Source: Cryptomeria japonica
Taxonomy: Eukaryota > Streptophyta > Pinopsida > Cupressales > Cupressaceae
Length of the DNA: 64,000 nucleotides
Reading direction: 5' to 3'
Assembly: GCF_030272615.1 (NCBI RefSeq)
Contig: NC_081406.1
Coordinates: 483,073,900 to 483,137,899 of the forward strand
Under the pieces are notes generated by a model that did no database searches, was not told the DNA's origin, and saw only the letters and a list, made by a program, of their open reading frames with translations. Positions 45,715-58,299 of the stretch are shown piece after piece (the first letter of the stretch is position 1; every line of letters starts with the position of its first letter). The translations under genes and the position numbers were made by a program.

Positions 45715-47122
45715 TGTTAGGATTGGTAATTTTTTCCTTTGTCTCTGATTTTGTTGTCTCCTAAATCCCTAGGGGTTAGGGTTTATCAAACAGGTTGGAA
45801 GGGTTTAAGTTGTATTGGCCTTATTGTATGATCCCCTCATTTTCTCTTAATTTTTTGTTGATCGCCTATTGCAGGTCATAGGTTTTTAAGTCATCATGAG
45901 AATGATTTCTCATCATATTTTGACAAGCCCCATGTGCTAGGTTGTTTAAGTCGAGCCAGTCACTTTTTTGAGGGGTCAATATTTGTCTTATTACATTGGC
46001 TAAAAATCCTAAGTCCTAAGCTTCCTAGTGCTCCTAGGACTCACGACCCCATTGCCCATTATTAGTTTCCACATGCTAAATTGGTCTCTTAAGTGTTGGC
46101 CTTGAGAAATCTGATCTGATGGGATGGTGGGGTCTTAGCTTTGCACCATTCAATATTATCATGTGTGACCCTCATTGTAAGGAATTTTAAACCCCAGGGT
46201 GGTAGGATACAAAATGACAAGAAGAAGTCTTTACCCTTCATGGTTTCTTTTGAAGAAGTTTGGTGCTACGAGATAGAAGAGTAAACCAAAAATCCTAGAT
46301 TAAATCTATCCCATAGAGGTCATAAGATAATGAAGTTGTGGTTGCGACACAATGGGATGAAGCAAATAATTAGAGCATCTCCACCCCATAGAAGTCAAAA
46401 GGCTAAAGATAATGCTCCATGGGATGACTGGGTGGTTTAAAAGGTAAGAATGGCTTCACCCCATAGGGGTAGAGGCCCTAATGGAAATTTGATTGGGCTA
46501 GTGGGTAGGGAGAAGTAGAAAGGAGGAGGCAACCCTTGTTACCCTGTAGAACCAGAACATAATAAAATCTTTCTCCTAGCAGGATTTCACTAAGTCTTCT
46601 AAAGATGACATGATGAAAATCATGTCTTGCCGAAAGGCCATGCCATGGTGAACAACAATTTATTGATGAGATACAACACATGTCCCAACAAAATGCAAGC
46701 TTTAGTGTGACAATGAAAGTATATTAAGGGCACAAATGATCTTGTTGAAAGCCAATGTCATGCCAAAAAGGAATTATCGATGAGACACCTCCCATATCTC
46801 ACTGAAACATGAAGGTTGGTATAACAAAAAGCATCTACTAAAGCCAAAGAAGGTTTTTCTAAAAGGCACAGTCTCTCCAAAAATTGACTTCTGAGGAGGA
46901 AAGTGTCTTGTGGGTTGGCGAGGAGTGTTGAAGGATGAAGGGAGTTTCACCCCACAAGGGTACAAAGGTTCAAATGCAAATGAAGTGGGATGGCGGGGAA
47001 AGTATAAAATGACTTCCCCGCCATCCTATAAGTCAGAAGTAAGGAAGGAAATGGTGTCGTGGGCTGGATGGATAACTAAAGTCATGAAGGAAGGATCGTT
47101 CCCTCCACCTTGTGAGAGGGAT
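45715..47122 (+). mobile_element. Element M, left part (unclassified leader)
   Basis: Begins TGTTAGGATTGG next to the LINE. No gene is present. From about 46280 it has loosely repeated words such as CACCCCATAGGGGT and GGGATGA, like the leader arrays of F and J. It is separated by element I (TSD GGGAT) from its continuation at 62035, where similar words (CCCCATGG, GACCCCGTGGG) go on. Confidence 0.5.
46988..47026. repeat. GC-rich hairpin in the M leader
   Basis: GGATGGCGGGGA (46988-46999) is the exact reverse complement of TCCCCGCCATCC (47015-47026), with a 15-base loop containing TATAAAA. Confidence 0.85.
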
Positions 47123-47595
47123 TGATGGCAAGAGACATTATACCAGTTGAGTTAAGTGCATGAGGTATATTTCAAGGTTGTCATTGATGGCAACACTGAT
47201 GAGAAAGCACATCTAGTATATGTTGAATTGTTCTACTAGAAGTTTGATATCCATTTTGCTTAAGTCTAGAAAATGGAATATAGTATGCGATAGAGTATGA
47301 GTAAATTGAGAAGAACTCAATTGTTGGTTGCATAGTTTTGGTTGCGACATAAGAGATAGGTTATTGAATGTTCAAGACAACTTAATTCACAATCCTATCC
47401 TCTGGTATTGATTCTCATGCAAGATTGAAGATCCAATATTTGATATTTCAGGAAGAATAGAGTTATTTTGGTGAAGCGTGTTATGCATAATCTTTGGGAT
47501 GATTTTGGTGACTAGTTTCAAGTTCAAGGTGGTCAAGATGACATGTCGAAAGCATTTTATCAATTTTTTTAGAATCACATATGGATTTGTGTTGG
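47123..47595 (+). repeat. Element I 5' LTR, first part
   Basis: Starts TGATGGCAAGAGAC where the 3' LTR has TGTTGGAAAAAGAC. It matches the 3' LTR up to TATGGATTTG, where J begins. TCATTGATGGCAACACT (47181-47197) is complementary to AGTGTTGCCATCAATG before the polypurine tract. Confidence 0.88.
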
Positions 47596-47599
47596 TTAA

Positions 47600-48718
47600 T
47601 AGATTTTCCTTTTACACATTCCGATTCTTTGACTTCTACATGCCCATAAACAAAAGACAAAAACACACCAATAGTTGGATAATTGCTTAAATAGTTAACC
47701 TCTCCATATGGGTACAACTCCCCAAGAATGATTTTCAATCAGCTTAAATTATGATAATTCCCATGTACACTTTTTACCAGAAAGTATTAAAGGCATTTAA
47801 GCATTTATATGTCAACACAAAATGAACACTGCAATATTTTAAAGTACAAATTTCTTCTTTAATCTCACAAAATTTCATTCTTCTAATCGACAAGATAGAC
47901 AATTTCAAAAGTTTTCCTTTCACACATTCATATACACTGCATTAGATAGATAGAAAATTCCATAATTGAATCAAATCCTCATAGAGATTCACATTACAAT
48001 TCATAAACACACAGATTTATAAAATGAAAAATGCTACAACTTTATTCACAGACAAAATTGCCTTTCTTTTTTAGAGTACATAATATTGCTCAAAAAAAGA
48101 TAAAGCTTTCTATTCTATCTTAACCCAAAAATTCTCGGGCCTTTGACAAGGATTTTAATCAAGTATATATAGCCACCAGTCTATGATAGTTTGTTACATT
48201 TGAAGCAAAGTAAAAAGATTAACTCTTCACGAGAGTTAAAGAAGTTTATCTTAAAAATTGAAAAACAACAACTAAACAGGAAAAGTGGCATAAGTCGTGA
48301 GTAACAGTGATGCAAATCAATCTTCTATAGATGACGTGGCCTCCACCTGTTTGTCCTACGATGAAGGGGTGCTTTGAATATTTCGCCATTCCAAGTGAGA
48401 TGAGGAGAAGTTGAGAATAAGATGATAATGTGGAAGACTAATATGTAGAATTCACTACTTCCACAATTATTTCTTTTTGCTCACCTGCACTACCTTACCC
48501 TTATGCATGTCAAGATGATCGAAGCAAACCACTAACATAGATTCAATTATTGCAATTTTCAAGAAATCCTCTATTGTCAAGGATTTTTCTTCTTGGATTC
48601 GCTGCACTCAATCTTTGAAAGCTTGAATCATATCAGATGAGTCCTCAAGTATCTACTTATCTTCTTTTAGGAGTTGAAGATCTATGCATTTCATGTCTTT
48701 CTGCATAGTATTAGTCAG
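47600..48718. other. Non-coding 3' region of J
   Basis: AT-rich, no frame. TTTTCCTTT(T/C)ACACATTC occurs twice (about 47605 and 47914), the only repeat noticed. Confidence 0.4.
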
Positions 48719-51700
48719 TTATTTTAACTCATTTAAAAGATTAATGGATTCCTCATGTCCTTGTTCAATAATTGAATTTCTCCACTCAATATTATCTCTG
48801 CACATGAAAAGTACATTGTCATCAAGACCATGGACTGACTTTTTTGCTAAGAAATTCATTACTCCATACTTCTGTGTATCCCTCATTTGCTTCAATACAA
48901 CCACCAACTTACTTTTCTCTTTTTCCCAAGCAACTATTTCTATTTCCAACTCCTTACCTACAAACTCTGCATTTTCAAACACCTTGACGAGATCGGAAAT
49001 GTAGCTAGTTCCTTGTTGGGCAATTGATTCCAACCATTCATTGAAGACATCTGCAACCATTCGGCTTCTTTGAACCTGATCAAGCAGTCTTTGGTTCATA
49101 GAGGATCTTGGATCAAATGACAAAGGAACTTGAGAAAGTGATTGAGGGTTAGGGTCCTGTATAGCATTGATGTATTGGGCCATTTATATTATGATCTTCT
49201 TCATTTCATTTTTATCCTTTTCATCTTTCCAAGTTCTTGTGAGAATTATTTAAGTGGAAGTCTCCAAATGCTTAGCATCAACAGCATGAGAGGCCACCCA
49301 TAAGTCAATATTTTCAATGACAAAGTCCTTCTCAATGATATTCTTTGCATCTTTGTGTGTTGGAGGTTTGGCCACCTCTGCAATCCAATGTCTTGTTTAG
49401 TCATCCACATCAATCATCGCTCCAGTCTTAAGCCTCTTGGACTTTGATTATCTTCCTAGACATTTACTGACCATGTCCTCCATTGGGATTGAGATGGGAA
49501 TTACATTCCTTTTCTTGGTAAGCAAAGAACTTAACCATTTGGGAATAGTAGATGTTTCCCTCGGTGGTGGTGATTGCTGGTTAGTAGTGACAATGGTTAT
49601 GGTATTCACAGAAACCTCAGGTTCTTGGATTTATTTTCCTTTATCAACAACACTTGTAATGAGCTTGTCCTGTATCTAAGTATCCATTTCTCCTTGAGTT
49701 TCTTCTTTAGAATACAAATATACTACAAGTAAAATTGCAAGGAGTTTTTGACTTCTTTTCCTACTACGAGATCTAGTGACACGATCAGAGATGGAACCCA
49801 GAGAAGATTCTCCTAAATTTTCAATTTTGGTTTTCTCTGTCCTTTGTTTCTCATCACCTACAATATCAATAAAAATGTTAGAAGGAGAAAGAGATGCTTG
49901 AGAAGTTGCACGAGTTTGACCAATTTATCTACCCTTAGGTGCAGATATGGGTTGTTGTCCAAAACGATGATCTTTCAGCCATCTTTCTGTCCATTTGATC
50001 ACATTGAAGGTTCTGGCCTGAATGTTGTCATCCCCTTTCCTATCCCAATCAACCTCTAGAATAGGCTGCCCCTATATCCTCTCATCAAACTCAGGATCAA
50101 CAACTTCCTCGCCTTCGTCTTCTTGCACATCAGAAATATTCATGGACAAAACCATTGTCACAATTTGTTGAACCATGAACCTTGACCATAGTCTTCTTCG
50201 AACTTCAAATTCATCACCACAGTTCTCCCCGTAATATTCTAACTGAGGTTCATGTGAAAAACAATCATCAACATTTAAGTTCTCTATAGAAAACCTTCAG
50301 CTGTCAAATTTATGTCTAGTAACATACAACTATAGATTGAACTTCTTGAATTCAAATTCAAGGTTCAAGGCATCTGAAACTGATCTACAACTATAGTATC
50401 CAAGCTCTACTAGAAAGACCACCCCAAAATTTCCTCCACTTCTCTTATCAATATAAGCTAGCTATTGATTGACTTCAACTAAAACATAGCTATCCAAAGC
50501 ATACCCAGGCAACCTGAAAGGTTCACCTTGAAAGCCGTCAACTCTAATATATTAGAAGTGAGAAAACTGGATAAAGAAACTACCATAAATACCAATGAAT
50601 TCCATTGCTTCTGTGGACAATCTCTTGTTTGTATTACCTTGCAACTCATGAACTAATATTCCTACAAAAGTGTCATTCCATCTCATGAAGTTTTCTGCAT
50701 ATCTCTTCTCATGCAGGTGAGTCCATAGTATTCATATACCCTTATTCCCTCAATCTAGGGTTCATGATGTAAGACATTCCAATCTCAGGTGCAATCAAGC
50801 ATATAAAACAAGTATGCATACATATAGAAACCACTCAACCCTGCAAATTTATTTAAAATCTCATGCAATCTCTCTGCAACAACTTGTCCCCAATCTAGGT
50901 AGGCGCTTTCGTTCAACATGACTTGGATGTAGAAATACATCCAGTCTTCCCAGTAAAAGGCATGTGCATTTCCTTTCAATCTATTCAATAGAACAACAAT
51001 ATCCTATACCTCTATTATGAAATTCTCTCTAGTGAGTGGCCTTGGTAACTTGGAACCTCCTTTTTGAATTTTCAATAAGCAGTTCCTAGCAATCACACTT
51101 CTATAAGTGCTCTTCTTCTCAGAAAAGGAGTATGAAGTGCCAATGGTCCAATCTTCATATGGATCCTTATGTGGAATGCCCATGGCTGCCATTATGGTCT
51201 CCCTATCTATCTTCAACAAAAATTCACCATTAATGTCCCTAATACACCTATGCTTTGCATCATACTTGTTGATACATTCTAAAACTAGTTCCGGGCATGG
51301 TGCAACGACGGGAAATGCAACAGCCTCAACCAAACCACTCCTTACAATTTTCTCCATCATAGAATTTTGGGTTGGGTTCTTAACTCTCTCAATAAAATTA
51401 GAGAGGTCTTCCTATGCTAATGAAGTATCACCCATCTCTGGAAGCGATCTAACTAAGCAAGAAGTGTGCCCCAATTTCGACAGAGTTGGCCTCATGATGG
51501 CCCCTCTCATATTTATCAAAAAATTTCAAGAATGAAATAAATTCTTCTACACAGCAAAGGGAACAAACAACAACTAGCTTCCAGAACATGTAAATACAAC
51601 AGAAGAATGAACAATTGAAACTAACTTGATTTTGACAGCAAATTCTTGGAAACCTTCTGAATACAGATACAATACCTCCATCTTTCCTCGCTTTCATGGC

Positions 51701-51739
51701 TACTGAGAAGGTACTAGAAAGATTGCTAGCTTTTTGCAA
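48719..51739 (-). pseudogene. J ORF: distant ORF2 homologue
   Basis: Minus-strand remnant with FLKFFDKYERG and MRPTLSKLGH near its start, VRSGLVEAVAFPVVAP, HRCIRDINGEFLLKIDRE, MAAMGIPHKDPYEDW, WMYFYIQVMLNESAYLDWGQ and GLSGFYMYAYLFYML, then a decayed middle (49184-50784) and a helical end (49183-48719; VVLKQMRDTQKYGVMNFL). The same order of motifs is in F. Frameshifts near 51543 and 50990 and several stops are present. Function unknown; no polymerase or transposase motif. Confidence 0.62.
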
Positions 51740-51989
51740 AAAAAATGGACAAAATCACACTCAAATGCTAGCTATCTCTACTAATTAAGTAATCTTGTGT
51801 GAGTTGGTACTTGATTTGATGTATAACTGGCATGCATTTAATTTTGGGTCACTCCATTACATAACACACAAATTACCATGATTGCTTGCCATAATTAGAA
51901 ACTAACATTTCGAACTTCCTAGAATAATCTCCTTTCCCACCGCCATTTTATCTCCATGATATACACACCATTTCTAAATGAAGCCTCGG

Positions 51990-52292
51990 ACTATGAATTT
52001 TGAACTTTGAACCTTGAACCAAGAACCGAAAGGTTCAAAGGTTCAAGTTCAATATTGACAAATAACACAGAACAAAACATAAAATAGTCTCCATGACAAA
52101 ATAAAGAACAATGAACGAGAAAAGACACAACCGATGCATGATCAACTTTGGACTTTGAACCTTGAACCAAAATAGTTCAAAGGTTCAAGTTCAATACACA
52201 TTTCAACAAAGCTGGGAAGACAAATTTTTTTAAAGTGCGCTTTGAACTTGAAATTTGAACTAAGGAAAGGTTCAATGACTCGGGTTCAAAGG
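51990..52292 (-). repeat. Three self-complementary repeats in the J leader
   Basis: Copies at about 51995-52052, 52146-52192 and 52239-52288 each pair CTTTGAACCTTGAACC-like words with a following GGTTCAAAGGTTCAAG-like word, so each can fold into a hairpin. Similarity falls from the first to the third. The position, just 5' of the coding part, matches the arrays in F. Confidence 0.7.
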
Positions 52293-52389
52293 GAAGAAAT
52301 ACATGACCAAAAGGGAAAATAAACATCAAAGGGTGACCTACGAATTGAAAATTTAATGAAAGTGGGGAGGACTAAAAATTTGTAATTAA

Positions 52390-53058
52390 ATTGAGCCAAC
52401 TTATTGTTACACATTTCATGTTGCCTGTTATGCTTTTTTCAGGCCGACATGGAATTGATTTAATTTGGTGGTGTGGATATACAAGACCGATTTGTTTGAG
52501 CATTTTAGATAGAGATATGAGTGTACAAAAACTGCATGAGCATTGGTGCGCAATTTCACGTGCACTATCCTGGGGTTGGTGCTCTGGTATATGACAAAAT
52601 ATACCAGAATAGAGCAGGTTAACAAAACAGTGAAGTCAGTCACTTTGCACTTAACCAAAATTGTATTTTGGCATTTATAGATTCTACTCATCAATTCATA
52701 CATTCTTTTTATCATTTGTAGGATAGTGAGTCCTCTGGGGTTGTAGCCCTCTTTTGTAATTGAGTAGTGAGCTCTAGCAAGGCAATGTGCCTGAATTCAT
52801 GTGCATTCTCCTCTTGTAATATTATTATACTCTTGATTACAGTATTATAATATTGTGGGTCTCAATCTTACTGTGGTTTTTCCCTTTCTGGGTTTCCACA
52901 TAAATATTATGGTGTTATGGTTTTGTGCTTATTTGCATTTAGTTTATGCACTTTTCTTTTATTTATTTGCATCTGGTGGTTTAAGAATTAGCTTAAGAAA
53001 GTTATTAATTGCAAAACACTGATTCGTGCCCCCCCCTTAGTGTTCATTGATTCCAACA
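52390..53058 (+). repeat. Element I 5' LTR, second part
   Basis: Resumes at ATTGAGCCAACTTATTG, matching ATTGAGAGGACTTATTG in the 3' LTR, and ends TTCCAACA. It contains GAGTAGTGAGCTCTAG and GGTTTTTCCCTTTCTGGG blocks. Confidence 0.88.
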
Positions 53059-53060
53059 AT

Positions 53061-53072
53061 TGGTATCAGAGC
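53061..53072 (+). other. Primer-binding site, element I
   Basis: TGGTATCAGAGC, an exact initiator Met-tRNA complement two bases after the LTR. Confidence 0.92.
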
Positions 53073-53126
53073 CTAGTTCCTCTAAGGAAGCCTAATAGCT
53101 TGAGGAAGATCTGGGAGAAAGAATCA

Positions 53127-54277
53127 ATGGACTTCAATTTGTAGAAATAACTTATTGTAGCACTTGAAGACCTAGATGCAGCAAGGGAAGAAGCAAGTAG
53201 CCTGAGAATAAATCTAAGAGATGTTGAAAATTTCATTGAGTCATTGAAAGAACAACTGAACACATCCATAGAGAAGAGAAAGGAGTTGATGGAAAAAATC
53301 AAGGAGAAAGAAGAGCAAAGCATTGATGATCAAGCTCTGAAAGACAAGACAGATGAATGTGAAAATCTTTCAAGAGCTAATGCAGTGTTGAAGAATGAAA
53401 TGCAATCCATTGTGATGAAGCTGACAAAGGAGATTGAAGACAAGAAGAAGAATGAAGAAATTCTGACTCAGTTATTGAAGGATAGATATGATGAAGGTTG
53501 CAAACTTAATCATGAAAATGACTTGTTGAAGCTTGAATTGGTGCAATCCAAGAGTAATGAGCAAGAGCTTGACAAACAACTCATAATTTTGAGAGATGAA
53601 CTTACCACTGCTAATGAGTACAAAGAAAAATTCAATGCTAGCTCAGATGAGCTAGATGAGATGCTACAAAGTCAAAAGAATAAAGGTGATATGGGAGGAC
53701 TTGGATTTGAGAAAGGACAAACCTCTAGATCTAGTAAAAGCAATCATCAAAAGAACAAGAGATCTCCGATAAGACCACCTAATGCTTATAAATTCAATGG
53801 TAAATGCTTTGTTTGGAATAAATTTGGTCATATGGCAAGTCAATGCAGAAATAGAGCTAATTAGAATAATTCATCATTCTTCGGACAATGTTTCAATTAT
53901 AATAAATATGATCATAAGTCAGTTGAATGCAAAATTATGGTAAATAGGAGAAATGTGAGATGCTATGCTTATGGAAGATTTGGACATATTTATAACCAAT
54001 GTAGATCAAGAGGAAATCAAGGTAATTCTAGCCTAATCAGAGAAATAACATTGTTTGTTATGCTTGCAACAAATCCGGTCATATTGCAAAATTTTGCAGA
54101 AGCAAGAATATGAGAAAGAATGCTATGATAGACAAGAACAAAGTAGATGATAAGGGAAAAGTGAAGGTTGAAGAGATCAAAGAGAAACACATGAATATGT
54201 GGGTTAAAAAGGATGATTCAGATGCAACAAATGGGTCCGCAGCTGATTCTGGTTTTGGGTCTTCATCCAGTAGCTAA
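53127..54277 (+). pseudogene. Element I ORF1: coiled coil plus four CCHC knuckles
   Basis: ATG 53127 starts MDFNL, followed by stops at 53142 and 53148, then a long coiled coil (SLKEQLNTSIEKRKELMEKI). Knuckles: CFVWNKFGHMASQC, CFNYNKYDHKSVEC, CYAYGRFGHIYNQC and CYACNKSGHIAKFC; the first three have lost a Cys, and the fourth is in another frame after a frameshift between 54000 and 54056. It ends at TAA 54275-54277 after a Ser-rich tail. Homologous to ORF1 of A and B. Confidence 0.85.
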
Positions 54278-54681
54278 GGCATTTGGCCTTAGGGGGAAGC
54301 TTTTTGTGCAGATCCTTAAAACCCCCTTTCTAAGATTTGTAACCAACTGTGAAAGTTTGCAGATGATCCTGAGAAATATGTAGAATATTTCATGCCAATT
54401 TGATGCTCTGGTAAAATATTTATGAGATTCAGAGCATTTGGGATAAATTTAGGGTTGAGCATTTATTGCACCTTAAAGTTAGGTATTCGAAAGATAGAAA
54501 GGAATTTTAACATTCATTTGTCATATTACGATTGAAGAGAAAGAGAAAAAAAGTGTGGTGAAGTAGATTGTGTAGCTAAACCAGAGCTTGAAAGGATTCG
54601 ACGAAGATTTCTTGCATTCGGTTGAAGTTAAAAAGGTATTTTATGAGTTCGAGCTATTTGTTCATAACCTAGAATTCGATA
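54278..54681 (+). other. Element I spacer between ORF1 and ORF2
   Basis: 404 bases with no reading frame. GGATAAATTTAG near 54451 is the nearest thing to the TATA boxes of A and B. Much of the spacer end is A/G-rich (54535-54560). Confidence 0.4.
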
Positions 54682-57600
54682 ATGGCATCATCTGGTTCTA
54701 GTGTGGCAACTCCATTGGTTGTCGAAATAACTAATAGGGCAAGGTCGAAGTTCAAGAAACATCCATACAAATCGATGGAAGATGATCCGAATGGAGCATT
54801 TTCATCTATTCCCTATGGGGTATTGCACATTGAAGATATTAGGGCATACATCCACTGAAATATTGAGGAGCTTGGGAATGCTGACATGTTATAAGTGTAT
54901 ACCAAGCACATGATAGATGGTATGGGTAACTTGAAACCAGAATTCAAATCACTATAGGATAAGGGTTTCATTTAGTTTATGAAATTTCAATTTTTTGATG
55001 AACCCGAATGGGTCAGATACATTTTGAGTAGGGTACATGATCAATTTATATGGCTTGATAAACAATACAAGATCACCAAGAATGCAATACAAGAGGTGAC
55101 ATATTTGAATTCAACTGGTAAAGTTCATGGTTTGAGGAATGTGAAGAACACGACAATAATAGAGGTAACCAGTTCCCAATATGATAGAAGATTGATGATA
55201 ATAATTGACATTATTAAGTATGATGTTATATTTGCATCCATGGTAATGGGGTATAAGATATATCAATCTACCAGAGAAAACTCAATCTCCAGTATGGCAA
55301 TATATGCAACTTATCAAATTCTTAAGCAGGACAAGTTGTATGATCTCTGTGGGGTACCTCTTAGTGAGCTTATGAGCAACCTAAAGAAGATAAAGTAGGA
55401 TAAGAAGCATGTCTTTAAGTTTAGTACTTTTATTATCTATCTAGCCTTCTATTTCATGAGAGAGATCCCCAGTGTAGGTAAAGTACAATGGGCATATGAC
55501 AAACCGGTGGTAGTGCAGATTAAGGAAGCCTTACAAAGATTAGGAGATGTACAAGCACACAAAGCTATCCTATGGGGTTACTTCAAATCCTTCCAAGACA
55601 TGATGCAAAGTAGGGAAAGGATCTTGAAGGAGATTGTAGAAAAGTATGAGGACACCATATGCTTCATGGACATGGAAATCGATCTATGCATAATGGAGGC
55701 CATTGAACCTTGAAGAGTGTGGATCATTCCCATGGGGTATGAAGTTGATGCAAATACTCTTGATGCGCATGCTCAACATTTTTTGAGTAAGATGGTGGAT
55801 GAAAAGGAAGAACGATTTGGGACATAAAGAGAAAAGTTTAAGTTTGCACTCTCAATTCACCAAGACCATACTATAGAAGAGAGTGAGGAAAGAAGTAGAG
55901 AAGCTTGTTGAGGACATGGGAATTACAAAGGAAGTAGTCCGCAGAGCCGGGGAGAAGAACATCCTAAAAGAGGAGGACATGGTCAAACCCAATAAGACTA
56001 AACCATCCTTTACTCCTCCTAAGCCCAGGCAAACCAAGTCAACACCCTCCTTTGGTGCTCAAAAGCTTGTCCCTCCACCAAATCCTCAATCCAAATCATC
56101 AAGTGGAGTAGAGAAAAAGAAGAAAGGGAAGCCAAAAAGAGTCTATGTGGTAGCCACTATAGAAGAAGAGACCAAATTTGATAAAAAAATGAGGGGAGTG
56201 AAGAAGGCTACTACTTCTACCAGGGTAGTCAAGAAGCCTTCATTCAGTGAAGGCCAGCCAAGAAAAATGCCAAAAGATCAGGTTGAGCAATCTGGAAGAC
56301 CTCAACCTAGCAAGAATCCTATGTTTGAGCTTGATGAAGCATTGAAGTCTAGAAAAATTGAAGGTGACTACATTATTGTGCCCCCCATCACATTAAGTCA
56401 GATAGTTGATACAATAGTAAATGAAGGAAAATTTGAAGCATGTATCAGAATTGTATGAGAATTGTGATGAAAATGATAAAAGAATACTAGAAGCCATTGT
56501 AAAATATATGAATGTGTATAGTAAAGACCTAATAGAATTATCATCAATGATTCTGAAGGGTGTATATAAAATTTTGGATGCCCGAAGGCATATGGCTAGT
56601 CTAGAAGATAAGAGAATAAAAGAGTATGTATTGGTTAATTTGTGCTCTATAATTTCTAAAAGTGAAGTAGACAGACTTCTTAAGATTACAAAGAATAGAT
56701 TTAGAAGAAAAACTAGAGTTAATAAGATCATGTTTGGAAAGGTTGATGAAGTGGATAAGGAAACAAAAACAATTTTGAAACAAGTTTTGGAAGAGCACAA
56801 GTATGAGATAAATCCAGTGAAAGATGACACCCATCTGAAAGTGCATACATAAGATGATACCTCCATTCTAGATGAGAAAGAAATTGAACAAGATGTAGTT
56901 GGAGATGATACTATTGATAATCAAAAGGTTACAATATTCGATGAAGTTGATCAAACTCCTCTGATGATAAATGTTGAATCAGTGAAGCCAACTGAGGAGG
57001 TTGATGATGAGAAGGGTGAAGATGTAGAGAAGGCAAAGAAGGAGAAGGGTGAAGACAAGGTTGAATAGGTTCCAATGACAAGAGACATTGCAGACAAGGG
57101 CAAGTAGATTATTAGTGACATAGATATCACCAAAGGGCCTATCGATCTTAATTCACTATCTCCTATCCAAGCACTCAAGCTTGCATCACTTGCACAAGCC
57201 AAATCTAGTGAAGATTTATTGAAGTATCAATCTGAGGATAAAGAGCTCATATCCATGGCGACAAGTATGTTTGAGAAAATTCTACCATCTTTAAAGTAAG
57301 AAACTGTAGACTCACCCTCCGATAAGCTGAGGAGCATGCTTAAATCAGTGGATTCTCATTTTGTATCTTTAGAGAAACCTGCTCAAGGTAAGGTTCTTAG
57401 CCAGTTCAATGCTATGCGGTTAAGGACGATTTTGAAAATGGTTGAAGGTGATAGAGTTAGTTTGACTGTCGATTTAAAGGCCATTCAGGAGGCATTGGAC
57501 AAAGGTGGTAAAATATACAAGTCATGTCTTCTTTTACCTAAGTTTACAATTGATATTGATAAGAAGATCAAGGAATGCGAAGGGCAATTAGCTGGTATTT

Positions 57601-57944
57601 CTAAATCCTTTGCCCCCAAATCAGTTTTTTCTAGTAATATTGAAGCTTAGGTGATGGCTCTACTTGAAAAAGTCAAAAGCCTTAATTAGGAAAAAGATAG
57701 AGTGTTTGGTAGAGTGGGAGAACTGAGGAACTTAATCACTCCCCAGTTGGATGCTTTGCTTAGCAGTCAACAATATGCTATGAATGCTCTGAATAAGAGT
57801 GTTCCTTTAGATCTTATAGGAGTAGAGATGCATGCCTATCTATTTAGTTCTCTTATAAGCATTTTGGAGAATCTTAAGAAAGGTTGGGATGATCACTTAC
57901 AATCCCTAAAGACCATTTTTGTAGACATCTTTAAATTTCTATAA
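54682..57944 (+). pseudogene. Element I ORF2
   Basis: Starts MASSGSSVATPLVVEI. The conserved domain has the usual series: YGVLHIEDIRAYIH, EWVRYILSRVHDQFIWLDKQ, ITKNAIQEVTYLNSTG and MGYKIYQSTRENSISSMA. Then come a Lys/Pro-rich middle (KKKKGKPKRVYVVATIEEET) and a coiled-coil end with TPQLDALLSSQQYAMNALNK and FVDIFKF at the stop (57942-57944), like LADIFQIV in A. Frame changes near 55840 and 56440 and about ten stops inactivate it. The length (about 1,090 codons) agrees with B. Confidence 0.8.
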
Positions 57945-58143
57945 GTTATTGAGTATACCCTTGTACATTAGTTTTTGTGGACACCTACCTTTGCCATTGA
58001 TGTCAAAGGGGGAGAGAGAAAAATGAAAAATGGTATATATTATCAGGGGGAGCTTGTTGAGCTATTGAATTGTTATTGTTTTGAAGTTTTGCAGTGTATG
58101 TCATTTTTCATCAAGTGTTGCCATCAATGCCAAAGGGGGAGAT
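57945..58143 (+). other. Element I 3' untranslated region with doubled polypurine box
   Basis: The first box is CATTGATGTCAAAGGGGG (57995-58012). The second is AGTGTTGCCATCAATG (58114-58129) plus CCAAAGGGGGAGAT ending at the LTR. The 16-base word is the exact complement of CATTGATGGCAACACT in the 5' LTR (47182-47197); the 3' LTR copy has one mismatch. Confidence 0.82.
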
Positions 58144-58299
58144 TGTTGGAAAAAGACACTATATCGGTTGAGTTAAGTGCATGAGGTATGTTTTGGGGTT
58201 GTCATTGATGGAAACTCTATTTAGAAATCACATCCGGTATAGCTGAATTGTTTTAACAGAAGTTTGATATCCATTTTCCTTAAGTCTGGAAGGTGGAAT
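58144..58299 (+). repeat. Element I 3' LTR, first part
   Basis: Starts TGTTGGAAAAAGACAC; interrupted by element H with GGAAT on both sides. Confidence 0.9.

Larger units (their letters stand above)
47596..52389 (-). mobile_element. Block J: minus-strand ORF2-like element in the I 5' LTR
   Basis: About 4.8 kb missing from the 3' LTR of I. TTAA stands at both edges (47596-47599 and 52386-52389), possibly a 4-bp TSD, but I see no terminal inverted repeats or LTRs. Coding runs on the minus strand and is homologous to F; a repeat-bearing leader lies at the right end. It is probably a truncated member of the F group. Confidence 0.55.

Noticed and set aside
45765-45785. Telomere-like TTAGGG/TTTAGGG words
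   Set aside because: Only one or two copies, not a tandem array.
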